Shown here piece by piece: positions 33,547 through 45,536 of a stretch of DNA of 56,250 bases (its first letter is position 1; each line of letters begins with the position of its first letter). The DNA is from Treponema sp. (lineage in GTDB: Bacteria; Spirochaetota; Spirochaetia; Treponematales; Breznakiellaceae). The stretch covers positions 1 through 56,250 of the forward strand of contig WQSN01000013.1 in NCBI GenBank assembly GCA_009787835.1, given 5' to 3'. A program made the position numbers and the translations under genes. Under the pieces are notes generated by a model that was not told the DNA's origin, did not search any database, and worked only from the letters and a program-made list of their open reading frames with translations.

Positions 33547-34554
33547 TCATTTTTCTGCCGCAACTGCGATGCGTCGAATCGGACGCCAGCATTCTATAAT
33601 GCCCAATATAATTGATGCCGCGAGCGCTAATGTATTAATGCCGGGGGTGAATATCATAATGATAATCAGTACATTGCCGGCAACCCGGAAAACAGGGCTG
33701 CGCTGTGATAGTAAATATACCAGTATTCCCGCTCCCTGAGCCAGGAAAATAATAACACATACGACAAATACATTCCATGCCATTACTTCAATTATTTCAA
33801 CCCTGAACAGGTTTGTCAGTAAAATGAGAGCCAATGAACAGGATAATACCCAAATTGTTTGGGGCGGAGCGAAAAACGCTACAAATCCTGATGTTCTTCT
33901 TTGCTTTTTTATTAACGAAAGGGCAATAAATGATATTTGACGGTTAATAAAAAACAGAAAGATTACGCCAACAAGAGCGCCGCCCCTGAAAAGAACACTC
34001 CGTGTAACTTCCACAACTTTTTCGGGGGATAATATCTGTAGAAGAGCAGAATGTCTTACCGGGTCGTATTCTACGGCGGAAAAAATAACTGAAGTGCTAT
34101 ATTCCGCCATACCCATGAGCATGATATTAAAACCGGAGTTACTGCTGTCTCCAACAATAAATCCCAAAAAAGCTAGAGAACCTGTTACCGCAGCCAGCAT
34201 AAAACGATAAACGGCTCTGATCTGAAAATACTTTACATTATCAATAACCCAGGAGAAACACAGAAACAGAACGGTAAAGTAAAGTATTTCTGTCAGCATA
34301 CCTACCGGAACATTCTGATGTACCATATTTAAAACAATGCTAAAAAGCGCGTTAATTACCGCAACTGATGCAAACACGGGCAAGACAGTTCCGGATACCA
34401 GAACCGCGTAACCGAGAGGAGCCAGATAAAATAATGACAGTATGCCTGTATTCAAAAAAAACACACAAAGACACGCGCATATCAGAATTGTAATGACAGG
34501 TATCGCCGCTTTGGAAACAGGTTCCATTACAGCTCTCTCTTCTTCCTGAATCAT
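33547..34554 (-). CDS. DUF2232-like membrane protein
   Basis: This 335-residue polytopic protein has about eight hydrophobic helices (for example 14-34, 40-75, 85-105, 120-140, 185-207, 225-245 and 265-325). Position between rpsR and rplI is where DUF2232 proteins are found in many bacteria. I did not see a catalytic motif. Function unknown, inner membrane. Confidence 0.75.
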   Translation of the reverse strand: MIQEEERAVMEPVSKAAIPVITILICACLCVFFLNTGILSLFYLAPLGYAVLVSGTVLPVFASVAVINALFSIVLNMVHQNVPVGMLTEILYFTVLFLCFSWVIDNVKYFQIRAVYRFMLAAVTGSLAFLGFIVGDSSNSGFNIMLMGMAEYSTSVIFSAVEYDPVRHSALLQILSPEKVVEVTRSVLFRGGALVGVIFLFFINRQISFIALSLIKKQRRTSGFVAFFAPPQTIWVLSCSLALILLTNLFRVEIIEVMAWNVFVVCVIIFLAQGAGILVYLLSQRSPVFRVAGNVLIIIMIFTPGINTLALAASIILGIIECWRPIRRIAVAAEK

Positions 34555-34580
34555 ATTAATTTATTAGTTTTGTTCCGCTC

Positions 34581-34919
34581 TTATTCCGCTACATACGGAA
34601 GCAGCGCGATACTTCTGGCCTGTTTAATCGCGAGAGCCAATGCTCTTTGGTGTTTTGCGCATGTGCCTGTGATCCGGCGCGGAAGAATCTTTCCCCTTTC
34701 TGTAATAAACCTGCGCAGAGTATCCGCTTCCTTATAATCAATCTTTAGTTTCTGAGCGCAGAATTTACATACCTTTTTCTTGAAAAAAACCTTGCTGCCG
34801 CTGCCCTTTCCGCCGCGTCCTGAACGATCATCGCCGTCCCTTTCATCCATTTGCATATCCATTCCCCGGTCATGACGGGATGAATGTTCATTATCCATAT
34901 ATTTATCATCAGATGTCAT
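34581..34919 (-). CDS. rpsR: 30S ribosomal protein S18
   Basis: S18 binds next to S6 on the platform. The core (residues about 44-112) has [38 protein letters not shown] and [21 protein letters not shown]. Four potential zinc ligands (C-x2-C and C-x2-H) make it the zinc-binding form. A charged N-terminal extension of about 40 residues, rich in Asp/Gly/Met, is atypical. Located between ssb and the DUF2232 gene. Confidence 0.96.
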   Translation of the reverse strand: MTSDDKYMDNEHSSRHDRGMDMQMDERDGDDRSGRGGKGSGSKVFFKKKVCKFCAQKLKIDYKEADTLRRFITERGKILPRRITGTCAKHQRALALAIKQARSIALLPYVAE

Positions 34920-34944
34920 AGATGTTTCTCCTTGAATTTAATTT

Positions 34945-35421
34945 CTAGAACGGAATATCATCGGCAAAACCATCGCCCCTGGATGATCCGCCGTATGAGG
35001 GCTCAGGTGAACTTTCACCTGGCTGGCTGTAGCGTGAATTGTCGTTATATGATGAATCCCGCTGTCCTCCCTGGACATTTTGCCTGTCGCCGGAATTTCC
35101 GCCGCCCAGAAGCTGTAATAAATTGGCGACAATTTCCACTTTGGAGCGGTTCTGACCATCCTGCTGCCAGCGATCCTGCCTGAGTTCACCGTCAACCGCT
35201 ATCATTTTCCCTTTTACCAAATACGGGTGAAGCGATTCCCCCTGCCTTCCCCATACCACAATATCAAAAAAATTCGCTTCGTCCTCCCATTGATCGCCGC
35301 TTTTTTTTCTGCGGTTTACAGCAATGGAAAATTTACAGACAGCCTGTCCCGAAGCGGTATATTTTAGCTCCGCTTCCCTGGTCAGACGCCCGATCAGGAC
35401 AACATGATTAAGATCAACCAT
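34945..35421 (-). CDS. ssb: Single-stranded DNA-binding protein
   Basis: SSB protects ssDNA and recruits repair and replication proteins. OB fold MVDLNHVVLIGRLTREAELK, with DEANFFDIVVWGRQGE; Gln/Gly/Ser-rich linker; conserved acidic tip DDIPF at the C-terminus. The start at 35421 is preceded by AGGAG and gives a 158-residue protein. A longer in-frame start (35490) would add a Lys-rich tract unlike SSB. It overlaps rpsF by 8 bases. Confidence 0.96.
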   Translation of the reverse strand: MVDLNHVVLIGRLTREAELKYTASGQAVCKFSIAVNRRKKSGDQWEDEANFFDIVVWGRQGESLHPYLVKGKMIAVDGELRQDRWQQDGQNRSKVEIVANLLQLLGGGNSGDRQNVQGGQRDSSYNDNSRYSQPGESSPEPSYGGSSRGDGFADDIPF

Positions 35422-35752
35422 TCGCGGCTCCTGACTTCCTGCTTTCAGCCTTTTTATCCTCTTTTTTGTGATCTTCATCGGCGCGTACAAAGAGATATTT
35501 GAGGAGATTAGCGTTTAATTTAAAAATGCGATCCAGAACGGTAATAACTGCCGGATCAGATTTGATTACCAACAGAACATATCTTCCGCGTTTTCTCTTT
35601 TTAATTTCATAGGCAAGATCACGATCCCCGACTTCATCGGTTCTCTCAATCTCGACTCCGTTTGACGCAAGATCGGCAAGCACCTGCTCCCGTCCTGCCC
35701 TGTGCTGGTCTTCTTCCAGAGGGAAGATAACCGTAAGTTCGTATCGGCGCAT
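35414..35752 (-). CDS. rpsF: 30S ribosomal protein S6
   Basis: S6 forms a heterodimer with S18. MRRYELTVIFPLEEDQ, DLAYEIKKRKRGRYVLL and the beta-alpha-beta core are canonical. It is 112 residues. A strong AAGGAGG site precedes the ATG. It is the first gene of the rpsF-ssb-rpsR operon; the leader has two hairpins. Confidence 0.96.
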   Translation of the reverse strand: MRRYELTVIFPLEEDQHRAGREQVLADLASNGVEIERTDEVGDRDLAYEIKKRKRGRYVLLVIKSDPAVITVLDRIFKLNANLLKYLFVRADEDHKKEDKKAESRKSGAANG

Positions 35753-35771
35753 AGTTCCTCCTTATGGCCGC

Positions 35772-35849
35772 GTCTGACTAAAAAACTGGTGTTTTAACTG
35801 TCAGAAAAGAGGTATCGCTCTCAAGCAAGAGGCTCGCGAGCGGGGGCTT
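35772..35849 (-). promoter_or_regulatory. rpsF operon leader hairpins
   Basis: Two structures occur upstream of rpsF. The promoter-proximal one is a perfect palindrome GCTCGCGAGC (35832-35841), extended by AAGC/GCTT arms. The other pairs TCTGAC with GTCAGA (35799-35804 and 35772-35777 in + coordinates), enclosing AAAAC/GTTTT. The GTCTGAC/GTCAGAC arms match those in the rpsB leader (21511-21543). Possibly an S6:S18 or other autoregulatory leader. Confidence 0.5.
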
Positions 35850-35969
35850 AAAAAGTTGTTTAAGCTTAATTTAAGTTAACAAAAAATTGAAGAAGTGACA
35901 AGTACCGCAGGTAACAGATGCCATTACGTTTAATGACGTCAGAAATTAGGCTGGTGACTCGCCATTCAT

Positions 35970-36176
35970 TCATTGTGATTTTCGTTCTTCAATTAACCCG
36001 GTAATGTCTTCGATAATGTATTCAGGGCCGGTTGTATGTAAAGCGTTATAGCAATTTAAAATATATTCATGGATGCCATATTTTCCAAACAATTGCATCA
36101 CTTGTTTACCGTTTAAATTATGCGCAGACTTGTAAATCTCAATACAATACACCAAAAATTTTGTTGCATTATCCAT
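35970..36176 (-). CDS. DUF3791 domain protein
   Basis: This 68-residue protein matches DUF3791: KFLVYCIEIYKSAHNLNGKQ, then QLFGKYGIHEYILNCYNALH. It has no signal or membrane segment. DUF3791 often neighbours DUF3990, a pattern read as toxin-antitoxin-like. It lies 3 bases after the middle gene of the triad, so is translationally coupled and may be an antitoxin or chaperone partner. Confidence 0.75.
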   Translation of the reverse strand: MDNATKFLVYCIEIYKSAHNLNGKQVMQLFGKYGIHEYILNCYNALHTTGPEYIIEDITGLIEERKSQ

Positions 36177-36179
36177 AAT

Positions 36180-36419
36180 TTACGTTTCCTCAGGGTAATT
36201 AATGCTTCCGGTTTCAAGTTCTTCATTAAACAGCTCATATAAAATTAAAGGGCTCAAGTGCCAAAGCTTACTCGCTTCATTTTCCAGCATTGCGTATAAT
36301 GCAGAATTATAAAATAATTCTATCGCTTCAATATTTGTAAGGTTTCTTTTATCCATTATTAACTGGATTGTTGCAGGATTAATAATAGCCAGAAAAGCAG
36401 ATAACTTTTTATCAGTCAT
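36180..36419 (-). CDS. Small hypothetical protein, middle gene of DUF3990 triad
   Basis: This 79-residue acidic, helical protein has an IEAIELFYNSALYAMLENEA segment and a W-x-L-S-P motif. It is similar in style to DUF3791-type small partners but not clearly the same domain. It overlaps the DUF3990 gene by 4 bases (ATGA) and is followed 3 bases later by the DUF3791 gene. Tight coupling suggests a fixed stoichiometry with DUF3990. Confidence 0.65.
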   Translation of the reverse strand: MTDKKLSAFLAIINPATIQLIMDKRNLTNIEAIELFYNSALYAMLENEASKLWHLSPLILYELFNEELETGSINYPEET

Positions 36420-36913
36420 GAGCGTATATCCTCTTCTATTGAATTTTCAAATTTTAAAAATGATAACGCTTTTTCTGTTTTAAACACATATTGACTATAC
36501 AATTGTTTAATCTTTAATGCTTCAATAGTTTGTTCCACATTTAGAATACCCTGTTCATAAACAATTAAAGCCGCGAAAACATCATCATTGGCTACAGGCC
36601 CGATAACCAAATCATATTGTATTCCTGTATATGTGCCGCTTCTGTTTTGATGGACAAATTCAAGCCATAATTTATCAGGGGAAGAGAATTTTAATATATT
36701 TAAACTTTTTTCCGCTGCTTCAATATCAAAATTATATATACTTACCGATTGGCTTTTCTTCTCTTTACGTATCATAACTTTTTGCGCAAACGCTATTGCC
36801 TGGTCCTTGTTTACAGTCGTATAAAATCCAATGCCAAAGTCCAGATATTTTCTGGACAAAATAAGGTTTGGAGTTTTAACTGTTGAACTGCCGCCATGAT
36901 AAAGGGTTATCAT
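36416..36913 (-). CDS. DUF3990 protein (ADP-ribosyltransferase-like toxin candidate)
   Basis: This 165-residue protein opens MITLYHGGSSTVKTPNL, followed by YLDFGIGFYTT (Y-H-G and G-F-Y-T-T). This fits the DUF3990 family, which is grouped with ADP-ribosyltransferase folds; a later Asp-rich segment (ANDDVFAALIVYEQG) is a candidate third element. I cannot confirm catalysis. The ATG at 36913 is preferred: a promoter -10 (36922-36927) ends 8 bases before it, while ATG 36919 would lie before the expected transcript start. It heads the triad with the two small genes. Confidence 0.7.
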   Translation of the reverse strand: MITLYHGGSSTVKTPNLILSRKYLDFGIGFYTTVNKDQAIAFAQKVMIRKEKKSQSVSIYNFDIEAAEKSLNILKFSSPDKLWLEFVHQNRSGTYTGIQYDLVIGPVANDDVFAALIVYEQGILNVEQTIEALKIKQLYSQYVFKTEKALSFLKFENSIEEDIRS

Positions 36914-36921
36914 ATTCATAA

Positions 36922-36950
36922 AGTATAATGTAAAAAACAGATTTATCCAA
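36922..36950 (-). promoter_or_regulatory. Predicted promoter of DUF3990 triad (leaderless)
   Basis: On the minus strand, TTGGAT (36945-36950), a 17-base spacer and TATACT (36922-36927). The -10 ends 8 bases before the ATG at 36913. The transcript would begin inside or next to the first codons, with no room for a ribosome site. Confidence 0.6.
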
Positions 36951-37016
36951 TTTCTACTTCCAACTTAAATGAAAAAACCCATACAAACTTATAGCGTATT
37001 TTTATAATCCTACAGA

Positions 37017-37045
37017 TTGACAATTTTTAGTACAACTGTTAAAAT
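37017..37045 (+). promoter_or_regulatory. Predicted promoter of small lipoprotein gene
   Basis: TTGACA (37017-37022), 17-base spacer, TAAAAT (37040-37045). Here the leader is about 28 bases and carries an AAAGGA ribosome site, a conventional arrangement in contrast to the leaderless-type promoters. Confidence 0.7.
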
Positions 37046-37079
37046 ATAGAAATTACTACCAAAAATAAAGGACAATAAC

Positions 37080-37460
37080 ATGAAAAAATTGTGTTTGATT
37101 ATTCTGGCATCGATGTTATTTTCAGGATGTTATACAACTCCAAGTTTATCCGGAATACCAGCTAATGTAGCGGAAGGAACGTATGCGTTAAATACCCGTC
37201 CAGAGTATATAAAAGATCCTAAACATATAACTTATGCAGTGAATACATGGGTTAAAGAACAAGGTTATACATCATACGATCTTGAAGTTATTATAGTCGG
37301 GAAAATGGCAAATTGCTATATAACTGTTCCTGGATCTACACCTGTAGAAGATTTACCGGTAGTAAAATATTTTGATAAAAATAAAACAATTTCTGCGATT
37401 GTTGGTCCTTCAGCAGGAGCTATATGGATTATTTTATTGTTAATTATATATTTATTATGA
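37080..37460 (+). CDS. Small lipoprotein with C-terminal membrane helix
   Basis: This 126-residue protein has a signal peptide with lipobox LFSGC (Cys17) and a C-terminal hydrophobic segment at about 106-126. The middle region (residues 20-100) is a small beta-rich domain I do not recognise. The gene is AT-rich like its neighbours in this accessory stretch and has a good promoter. It is 58 bases upstream of the barrel-SUMF1 gene. Confidence 0.7.
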   Translation: MKKLCLIILASMLFSGCYTTPSLSGIPANVAEGTYALNTRPEYIKDPKHITYAVNTWVKEQGYTSYDLEVIIVGKMANCYITVPGSTPVEDLPVVKYFDKNKTISAIVGPSAGAIWIILLLIIYLL

Positions 37461-37518
37461 CGAGGATAATTTATTTATTAAATGTTCCAAATTTATCTGT
37501 GTTAAAAAGGAGTATAAA

Positions 37519-38988
37519 ATGTATAAAAAAAATATATTATTATTAATTATCATAGTTATTGTAGCTGTATCCAGCTTTGCCCAAACTTCAGGCGGAGCCG
37601 GAATTTACTTTGGCAGTGATTTTGGCGGCGGATTTAAAGTATCTTTACCTGATTATGGTTCCGGCAAGGAAACATTGCCAAATTTTGGTTTTGGTTTTTA
37701 TGGTTTTCTGGATTTTTTCCGGATTACAGAAGTATCACTTGGATTTTTATTTGGTTCCGGCTCAAATAATGCTTCAGGAGATTTGTTTGATAATCGTACT
37801 AAAATAATAACTGACTTTAATTATTTAGGTTTAAATACAGGTTTATTATTAAAATTCCCATGGGCTTTTTCTCCGGCCATAGGCATTGATTATCAAATAT
37901 TTATTTCGATGAATTATAGTAATAATAGTTATATTAACCCCGGAAGTTTAAATAATCTATGGTATAAATTTGGATTTATATGGGATATTGGTTCCAGTTC
38001 TTTTCCTGTCAGGTTAACAGCGCTATATGGTTTCAGAGACGCAAACAATTATGAAAAGGAAGGAAAAGATTTTTTTAATTCTGCTTTTTCATCTTTAGGA
38101 TATGATTCACCTGTAGATACCGCGTTAGGTCACGGGCTGACAATAAAAATGGCGCTTAGATACGATGCTATAAACAACTCAGAACGCGATCCGGCGGCTA
38201 ATCAACAAACGCAGTCTGCTGCATTATCGCCGCATCGTCATGTGTCATTAACTACGGCAAATAATCTTGTTTATATTAACGGCGGAACATTTATAATGGG
38301 CAGTTCCAAAAAAGAAGGTGTATCCAATGAAAGGCCGCAGCGCCGGGTAACTGTAAGTTCATTCTCCATAAGCAAATATGAAATAACGCAGAAGGAATAT
38401 ATGGAAATAATGGGAGCGAATCCAAGCCAATTTAAGGGAGAATATCTGCCTGTAGAAAGAGTAAACTGGTTTGACGCTATTGAATACTGTAACAGGAGAA
38501 GTATAAAAGAAGGACTAACGCCAGCGTATATTATCAGTAACCCTGATGGCAATATTACTGTAACATGGAACCGGGACGCGGATGGTTACCGCTTGCCTAC
38601 TGAAGCGGAGTGGGAATACGCCTGCCGCGCCGGAACTACTACTGCTTTCAATACCGGAGATTCCATAAATACAGATCAGGCTAATTACCATACCGAATAC
38701 GGTCCCAATCGCATAACATCAATTGTCGGCAGTTATCCTGCAAATCCCTGGGGTTTATATGACATGCATGGAAATGTGCTGGAATGGTGCTGGGATAGAT
38801 ATGGAAGTTATTTAAATAAACCAGAAATTGACCCGACAGGAGCAAACAGAGGCGATAATCGTGTAGTCCGCGGCGGCGCGTTTTATTATAGATCTAATAA
38901 GGCAAGGTCTGCATTCAGAAACTCTTACAATCCATTGCACAGGCATGTATGTATCGGTTTTAGGGTAGTTCTCCCTGCTGATATGTGA
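37519..38988 (+). CDS. Barrel-like domain fused to SUMF1 (FGE-sulfatase) domain, surface protein
   Basis: This 489-residue protein has a signal peptide (cleavage after SSFA, about residue 21). Residues 25-215 have an alternating-strand pattern typical of outer-membrane barrels. Residues 251-485 form a SUMF1/formylglycine-generating-enzyme domain: VYINGGTFIMGSS, RLPTEAEWEYACRAGT, GLYDMHGNVLEWCWDRYG and C-terminal RVVRGG...IGFRVV. The FGE catalytic cysteine pair is missing (AFYYRSNKARS), so it is probably a binding, not oxidising, domain. SUMF1-fold proteins in T. denticola include the diversity-generated TvpA; no reverse transcriptase or template repeat was seen here. Confidence 0.82.
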   Translation: MYKKNILLLIIIVIVAVSSFAQTSGGAGIYFGSDFGGGFKVSLPDYGSGKETLPNFGFGFYGFLDFFRITEVSLGFLFGSGSNNASGDLFDNRTKIITDFNYLGLNTGLLLKFPWAFSPAIGIDYQIFISMNYSNNSYINPGSLNNLWYKFGFIWDIGSSSFPVRLTALYGFRDANNYEKEGKDFFNSAFSSLGYDSPVDTALGHGLTIKMALRYDAINNSERDPAANQQTQSAALSPHRHVSLTTANNLVYINGGTFIMGSSKKEGVSNERPQRRVTVSSFSISKYEITQKEYMEIMGANPSQFKGEYLPVERVNWFDAIEYCNRRSIKEGLTPAYIISNPDGNITVTWNRDADGYRLPTEAEWEYACRAGTTTAFNTGDSINTDQANYHTEYGPNRITSIVGSYPANPWGLYDMHGNVLEWCWDRYGSYLNKPEIDPTGANRGDNRVVRGGAFYYRSNKARSAFRNSYNPLHRHVCIGFRVVLPADM

Positions 38989-39043
38989 AAAAAGCGGTTG
39001 ATGTTTTTTGTAACATTAGTAATATAATGCTCTGCGGCGTGTA

Positions 39044-40099
39044 TCATTCGCCTATAAAAAGTATCTCAGGTTCCAGAATAAACCCTGCCGCTTCCCTTAC
39101 ATTAGCCGCTACTTTTTCAGCCAGTGCGCGTATATCCGCCGCCGTTGCGTTTCCGGTATTAATAATTATGTTGCCGTGAAAGGGAGCAACCTGCGCGCCG
39201 CCAAGTTTAAGTCCCCGCATACCCAACTCATCTATGATTACGCCAGCGGGTTTGCCAAAATCATGGTTGTTTTTAAACACAGAACCAGCGCAGGGGAAAA
39301 GGTAATGTCCCTTCTCTTTCCTGTCCTGCCTGTATTTTTCCATTTTTCCCAGGATTACGTTCTTATCGCCCGGTGACAGATTAAAACAGGCGCGTGTGAT
39401 CAGACAATCCATTTTCTGAAAGGGACTTCGCTTATAGCCAAAAACGTTTTTATTCTTTATAAAAGTTTTTTTTATTATATAATTACTAGCGGTTCCAGAA
39501 AAATCATTCTCATTGCTTTTTTCATTTTTACAAATTATCTCAGTCCATTCTAAAACATCCGCTATTTCGCTGCCGTAACAGCGGGCGTTCATCCACACAG
39601 CGCCGCCTATCGTGCCGGGTATTCCCGCTAAAAATTCAAGACCGCAAAGGCCGGCTTCGGCGGCGCATTCCGCAGCTTCATCCATTGTTGTCCCGCATTT
39701 AATAATTAGTTTATTTTCTTTTAATGTATGTCCCTTCCATGCGGCGGTATCAAGCGTTATTCCGCGTATTCCCCTATCGCTTACGACAATATTCGCTCCG
39801 CCGCCCAGGATAAAAACCGGAACACCGGCGGAACGTGCGTTATTCAAAATAGAAACACAAAACCTCGTTACATTATCCGCTTCACTTCCGCCATTATTCG
39901 TCAGATGATCAATATATTCTGTTTCTTGATCGTCACTCTTTTCTTTATTCTCTTCCAGCGGCCTTATCCAGCAATCGGCGGGACCTCCGACCCTGAAAGT
40001 AGTGTGTGCACTCATCGGCTCATTAAAACGGAAAAGAATCTCACATGGATTTTCTGCTAAACATTTATCTATAATATTTTTTATTTTCTCTTTATCCAT
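39044..40099 (-). CDS. murB: UDP-N-acetylmuramate dehydrogenase
   Basis: MurB reduces UDP-GlcNAc-enolpyruvate to UDP-MurNAc with NADPH and FAD. FAD motif GGGANIVVSDRGIRG, catalytic area AGIPGTIGGAVWMNARCYGSE and PCAGSVFKN are present. The protein is 351 residues, longer than the usual 300; insertions occur at about residues 49-75 (acidic, EENKEKSDDQETEY) and 190-215. It is next to the HEAT-repeat gene and converges with the SUMF1 gene. Confidence 0.94.
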   Translation of the reverse strand: MDKEKIKNIIDKCLAENPCEILFRFNEPMSAHTTFRVGGPADCWIRPLEENKEKSDDQETEYIDHLTNNGGSEADNVTRFCVSILNNARSAGVPVFILGGGANIVVSDRGIRGITLDTAAWKGHTLKENKLIIKCGTTMDEAAECAAEAGLCGLEFLAGIPGTIGGAVWMNARCYGSEIADVLEWTEIICKNEKSNENDFSGTASNYIIKKTFIKNKNVFGYKRSPFQKMDCLITRACFNLSPGDKNVILGKMEKYRQDRKEKGHYLFPCAGSVFKNNHDFGKPAGVIIDELGMRGLKLGGAQVAPFHGNIIINTGNATAADIRALAEKVAANVREAAGFILEPEILFIGE

Positions 40100-40109
40100 T
40101 AATAATTTT

Positions 40110-43732
<3,623 letters not shown>

Positions 43733-43736
<4 letters not shown>

Positions 43737-45019
43737 TTGCGCACCTTCACTGCCGCAAGAATTAATCCCGCGCTCAGAGTTAAAATATTCGGAAGCCACA
43801 TTGACCAGAAGGGAGGAGTGCCGACGCGCAGCCCCAGTGTTTGCCCGATAAAAAGCATGGACCAGTAAAGAGCCGCGATAATAACCCCGAAAATAAATCC
43901 TACTGTCTGCCCGCTTTTTTTAGCCATTAAACCGAGAGAGACCGCCAGAAACACAAAGAAAAACGCGCCGAACGGAACTGAAAATTTTTTATAGTACTCA
44001 ATTAAGTGAATTACAAGCGTACGATCATTATTAATGCCTGAAAGCGCCTGGACTTCGCGGCGCATATTGTTTAAATTTGCGGTTCTGCGGTTCCATGACT
44101 CTGATGCGGGGCCGGCGCGCAAAGCGCTTTCAAGAGCGTGGGCCTGGACCGCTACCCTGCCCTTTCTTTCATTTGCACGTAACGCTATTTCCGCGCTTTT
44201 ATTGATAATCGCCGAACGGACATCCCTTGAACTCATCTCCCTGGGGCTTATGCTTAAAACAGCCTGTATTATATCTTCGTTTGATACCCAGTACTGCAAA
44301 AAACCTATGGTCGCGTAATCGTAATCTTCCCTGACAATTTCCTTTGATGACTGAATAAAGGCTTTTTCCATATCCAGGCTCAGCCCTTCATTACCGCCGT
44401 CCTTCAGCTCAGCGTTACTCGCCATTATAATGCGCCGCTCCCCGTCTCCTGTCCTGTCGAGGATTAAAACGCTGTCTATGGAATTGCCCGTAACATCGCC
44501 CGTAACTATTACCGTATCCTGGAATCTTTTTACAGAATTTGCTTCCATTTCAAGCGTGGGGGTGGAAACAAGTATCCGCCGCCACAGTTTGTTAAACTGA
44601 ACGGTTCCGGCGGGAAGCAAAACATCATTTGTGAAAAATGACAAAAGTGAAATGACGATACCAACCACAATTGCGGGCAAAAAAATATTTTTATAGGAAA
44701 GCCCGGAAGAAAGCATTACAAGAATTTCATTATCGGATGTCAGACGCCCCACTGTCATAAGCGTTCCGACAAGTGATGCAAAAGGCGCGGCCATCGCTAT
44801 AACGGTTGGCAGTGAAAAAAGAATTAAAAGCGCGACCTGTTCCATTGGCACATGCTTGGTAAGCACTTCCCTTGCCATTAGGAGTATCTGGTTTACAAAA
44901 AAAATAAAAAAGAAAAAAAGAAAGGAAATAAAGAATGAAAAAAGCATTTCACCCATTATGTAGCGGAAAACAGTTGATGAGAGGTAACGTTTGCTTTCTG
45001 TTATTGCTACCTTTCGCAT
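43733..45019 (-). CDS. lptF: LptF-type LPS export permease
   Basis: YjgP/YjgQ family protein of 428 residues. N-terminal helix SSTVFRYIMGEMLFSFFISF, then VLTKHVPMEQVALLILFSLPT and the characteristic GRLTSDNEILVMLSSG. It pairs with the lptG product next door to form the permease. GGAG precedes the ATG. The gap to dut is 26 bases; the order dut-lptF-lptG-tgt suggests one operon. Confidence 0.88.
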
Positions 45020-45045
45020 TAATTCTCCGCAATACGGCGAGTGTT

Positions 45046-45519
45046 TTATTTACCGGTATGTATACCAACGCCTGTGGAACCAAAACCGGCGCTCCCTCTT
45101 ATAGTATCGGTAAGAATTTCAGTCTCTGTAAGCGACGCCTGGCATACTGGAGCGATTACAAGCTGGGCAATACGATCACCGTCTTTAATTATAACATCCT
45201 GAGAGCTTAAATTTATCAGTATTATATCCAGATCTCCGCGGTAATCGGAATCTATGGTGCCGGGAGAATTGAGCACAGTAATGCCGGATTTAATTGCCAA
45301 TCCCGAGCGCGGACGAACCTGCCCTTCAAAGCCTTCCGGTATCTCAATTCTTAGCCCTGTAGGTATCTTCACCCTGCCCAGATGCGGAACTGTAATATCC
45401 TTGTCTAGGAATGCCCGTAAATCCATGCCAGATGCGCCTTCGCTTTCATACTTTGGAAGCGTAACGCGCTGATCGATTTTCAGGATTTTTATATTACAGT
45501 GTCTTTCCGCTATTCCCAT
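45046..45519 (-). CDS. dut: Deoxyuridine 5'-triphosphate nucleotidohydrolase
   Basis: dUTPase hydrolyses dUTP to dUMP, keeping uracil out of DNA. The five motifs are visible: ASGMDLRA, RPRSGLA, GTIDSDYRGD, GDRIAQLVI, and a motif 5 RGSAGFGSTGV with A in place of the usual G. 157 residues, trimeric type. The same window encodes a uracil-DNA glycosylase. Confidence 0.96.
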   Translation of the reverse strand: MGIAERHCNIKILKIDQRVTLPKYESEGASGMDLRAFLDKDITVPHLGRVKIPTGLRIEIPEGFEGQVRPRSGLAIKSGITVLNSPGTIDSDYRGDLDIILINLSSQDVIIKDGDRIAQLVIAPVCQASLTETEILTDTIRGSAGFGSTGVGIHTGK

Positions 45520-45536
45520 CGTGTAAAATTTTAATG

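Noticed and set aside
37519-38988. Active formylglycine-generating enzyme
   Set aside because: The catalytic cysteine pair is absent in the C-terminal SUMF1 domain.
38870-38988. A full diversity-generating retroelement
   Set aside because: No reverse transcriptase, template repeat or IMH-like sequence could be found in the window; only the fold similarity remains.
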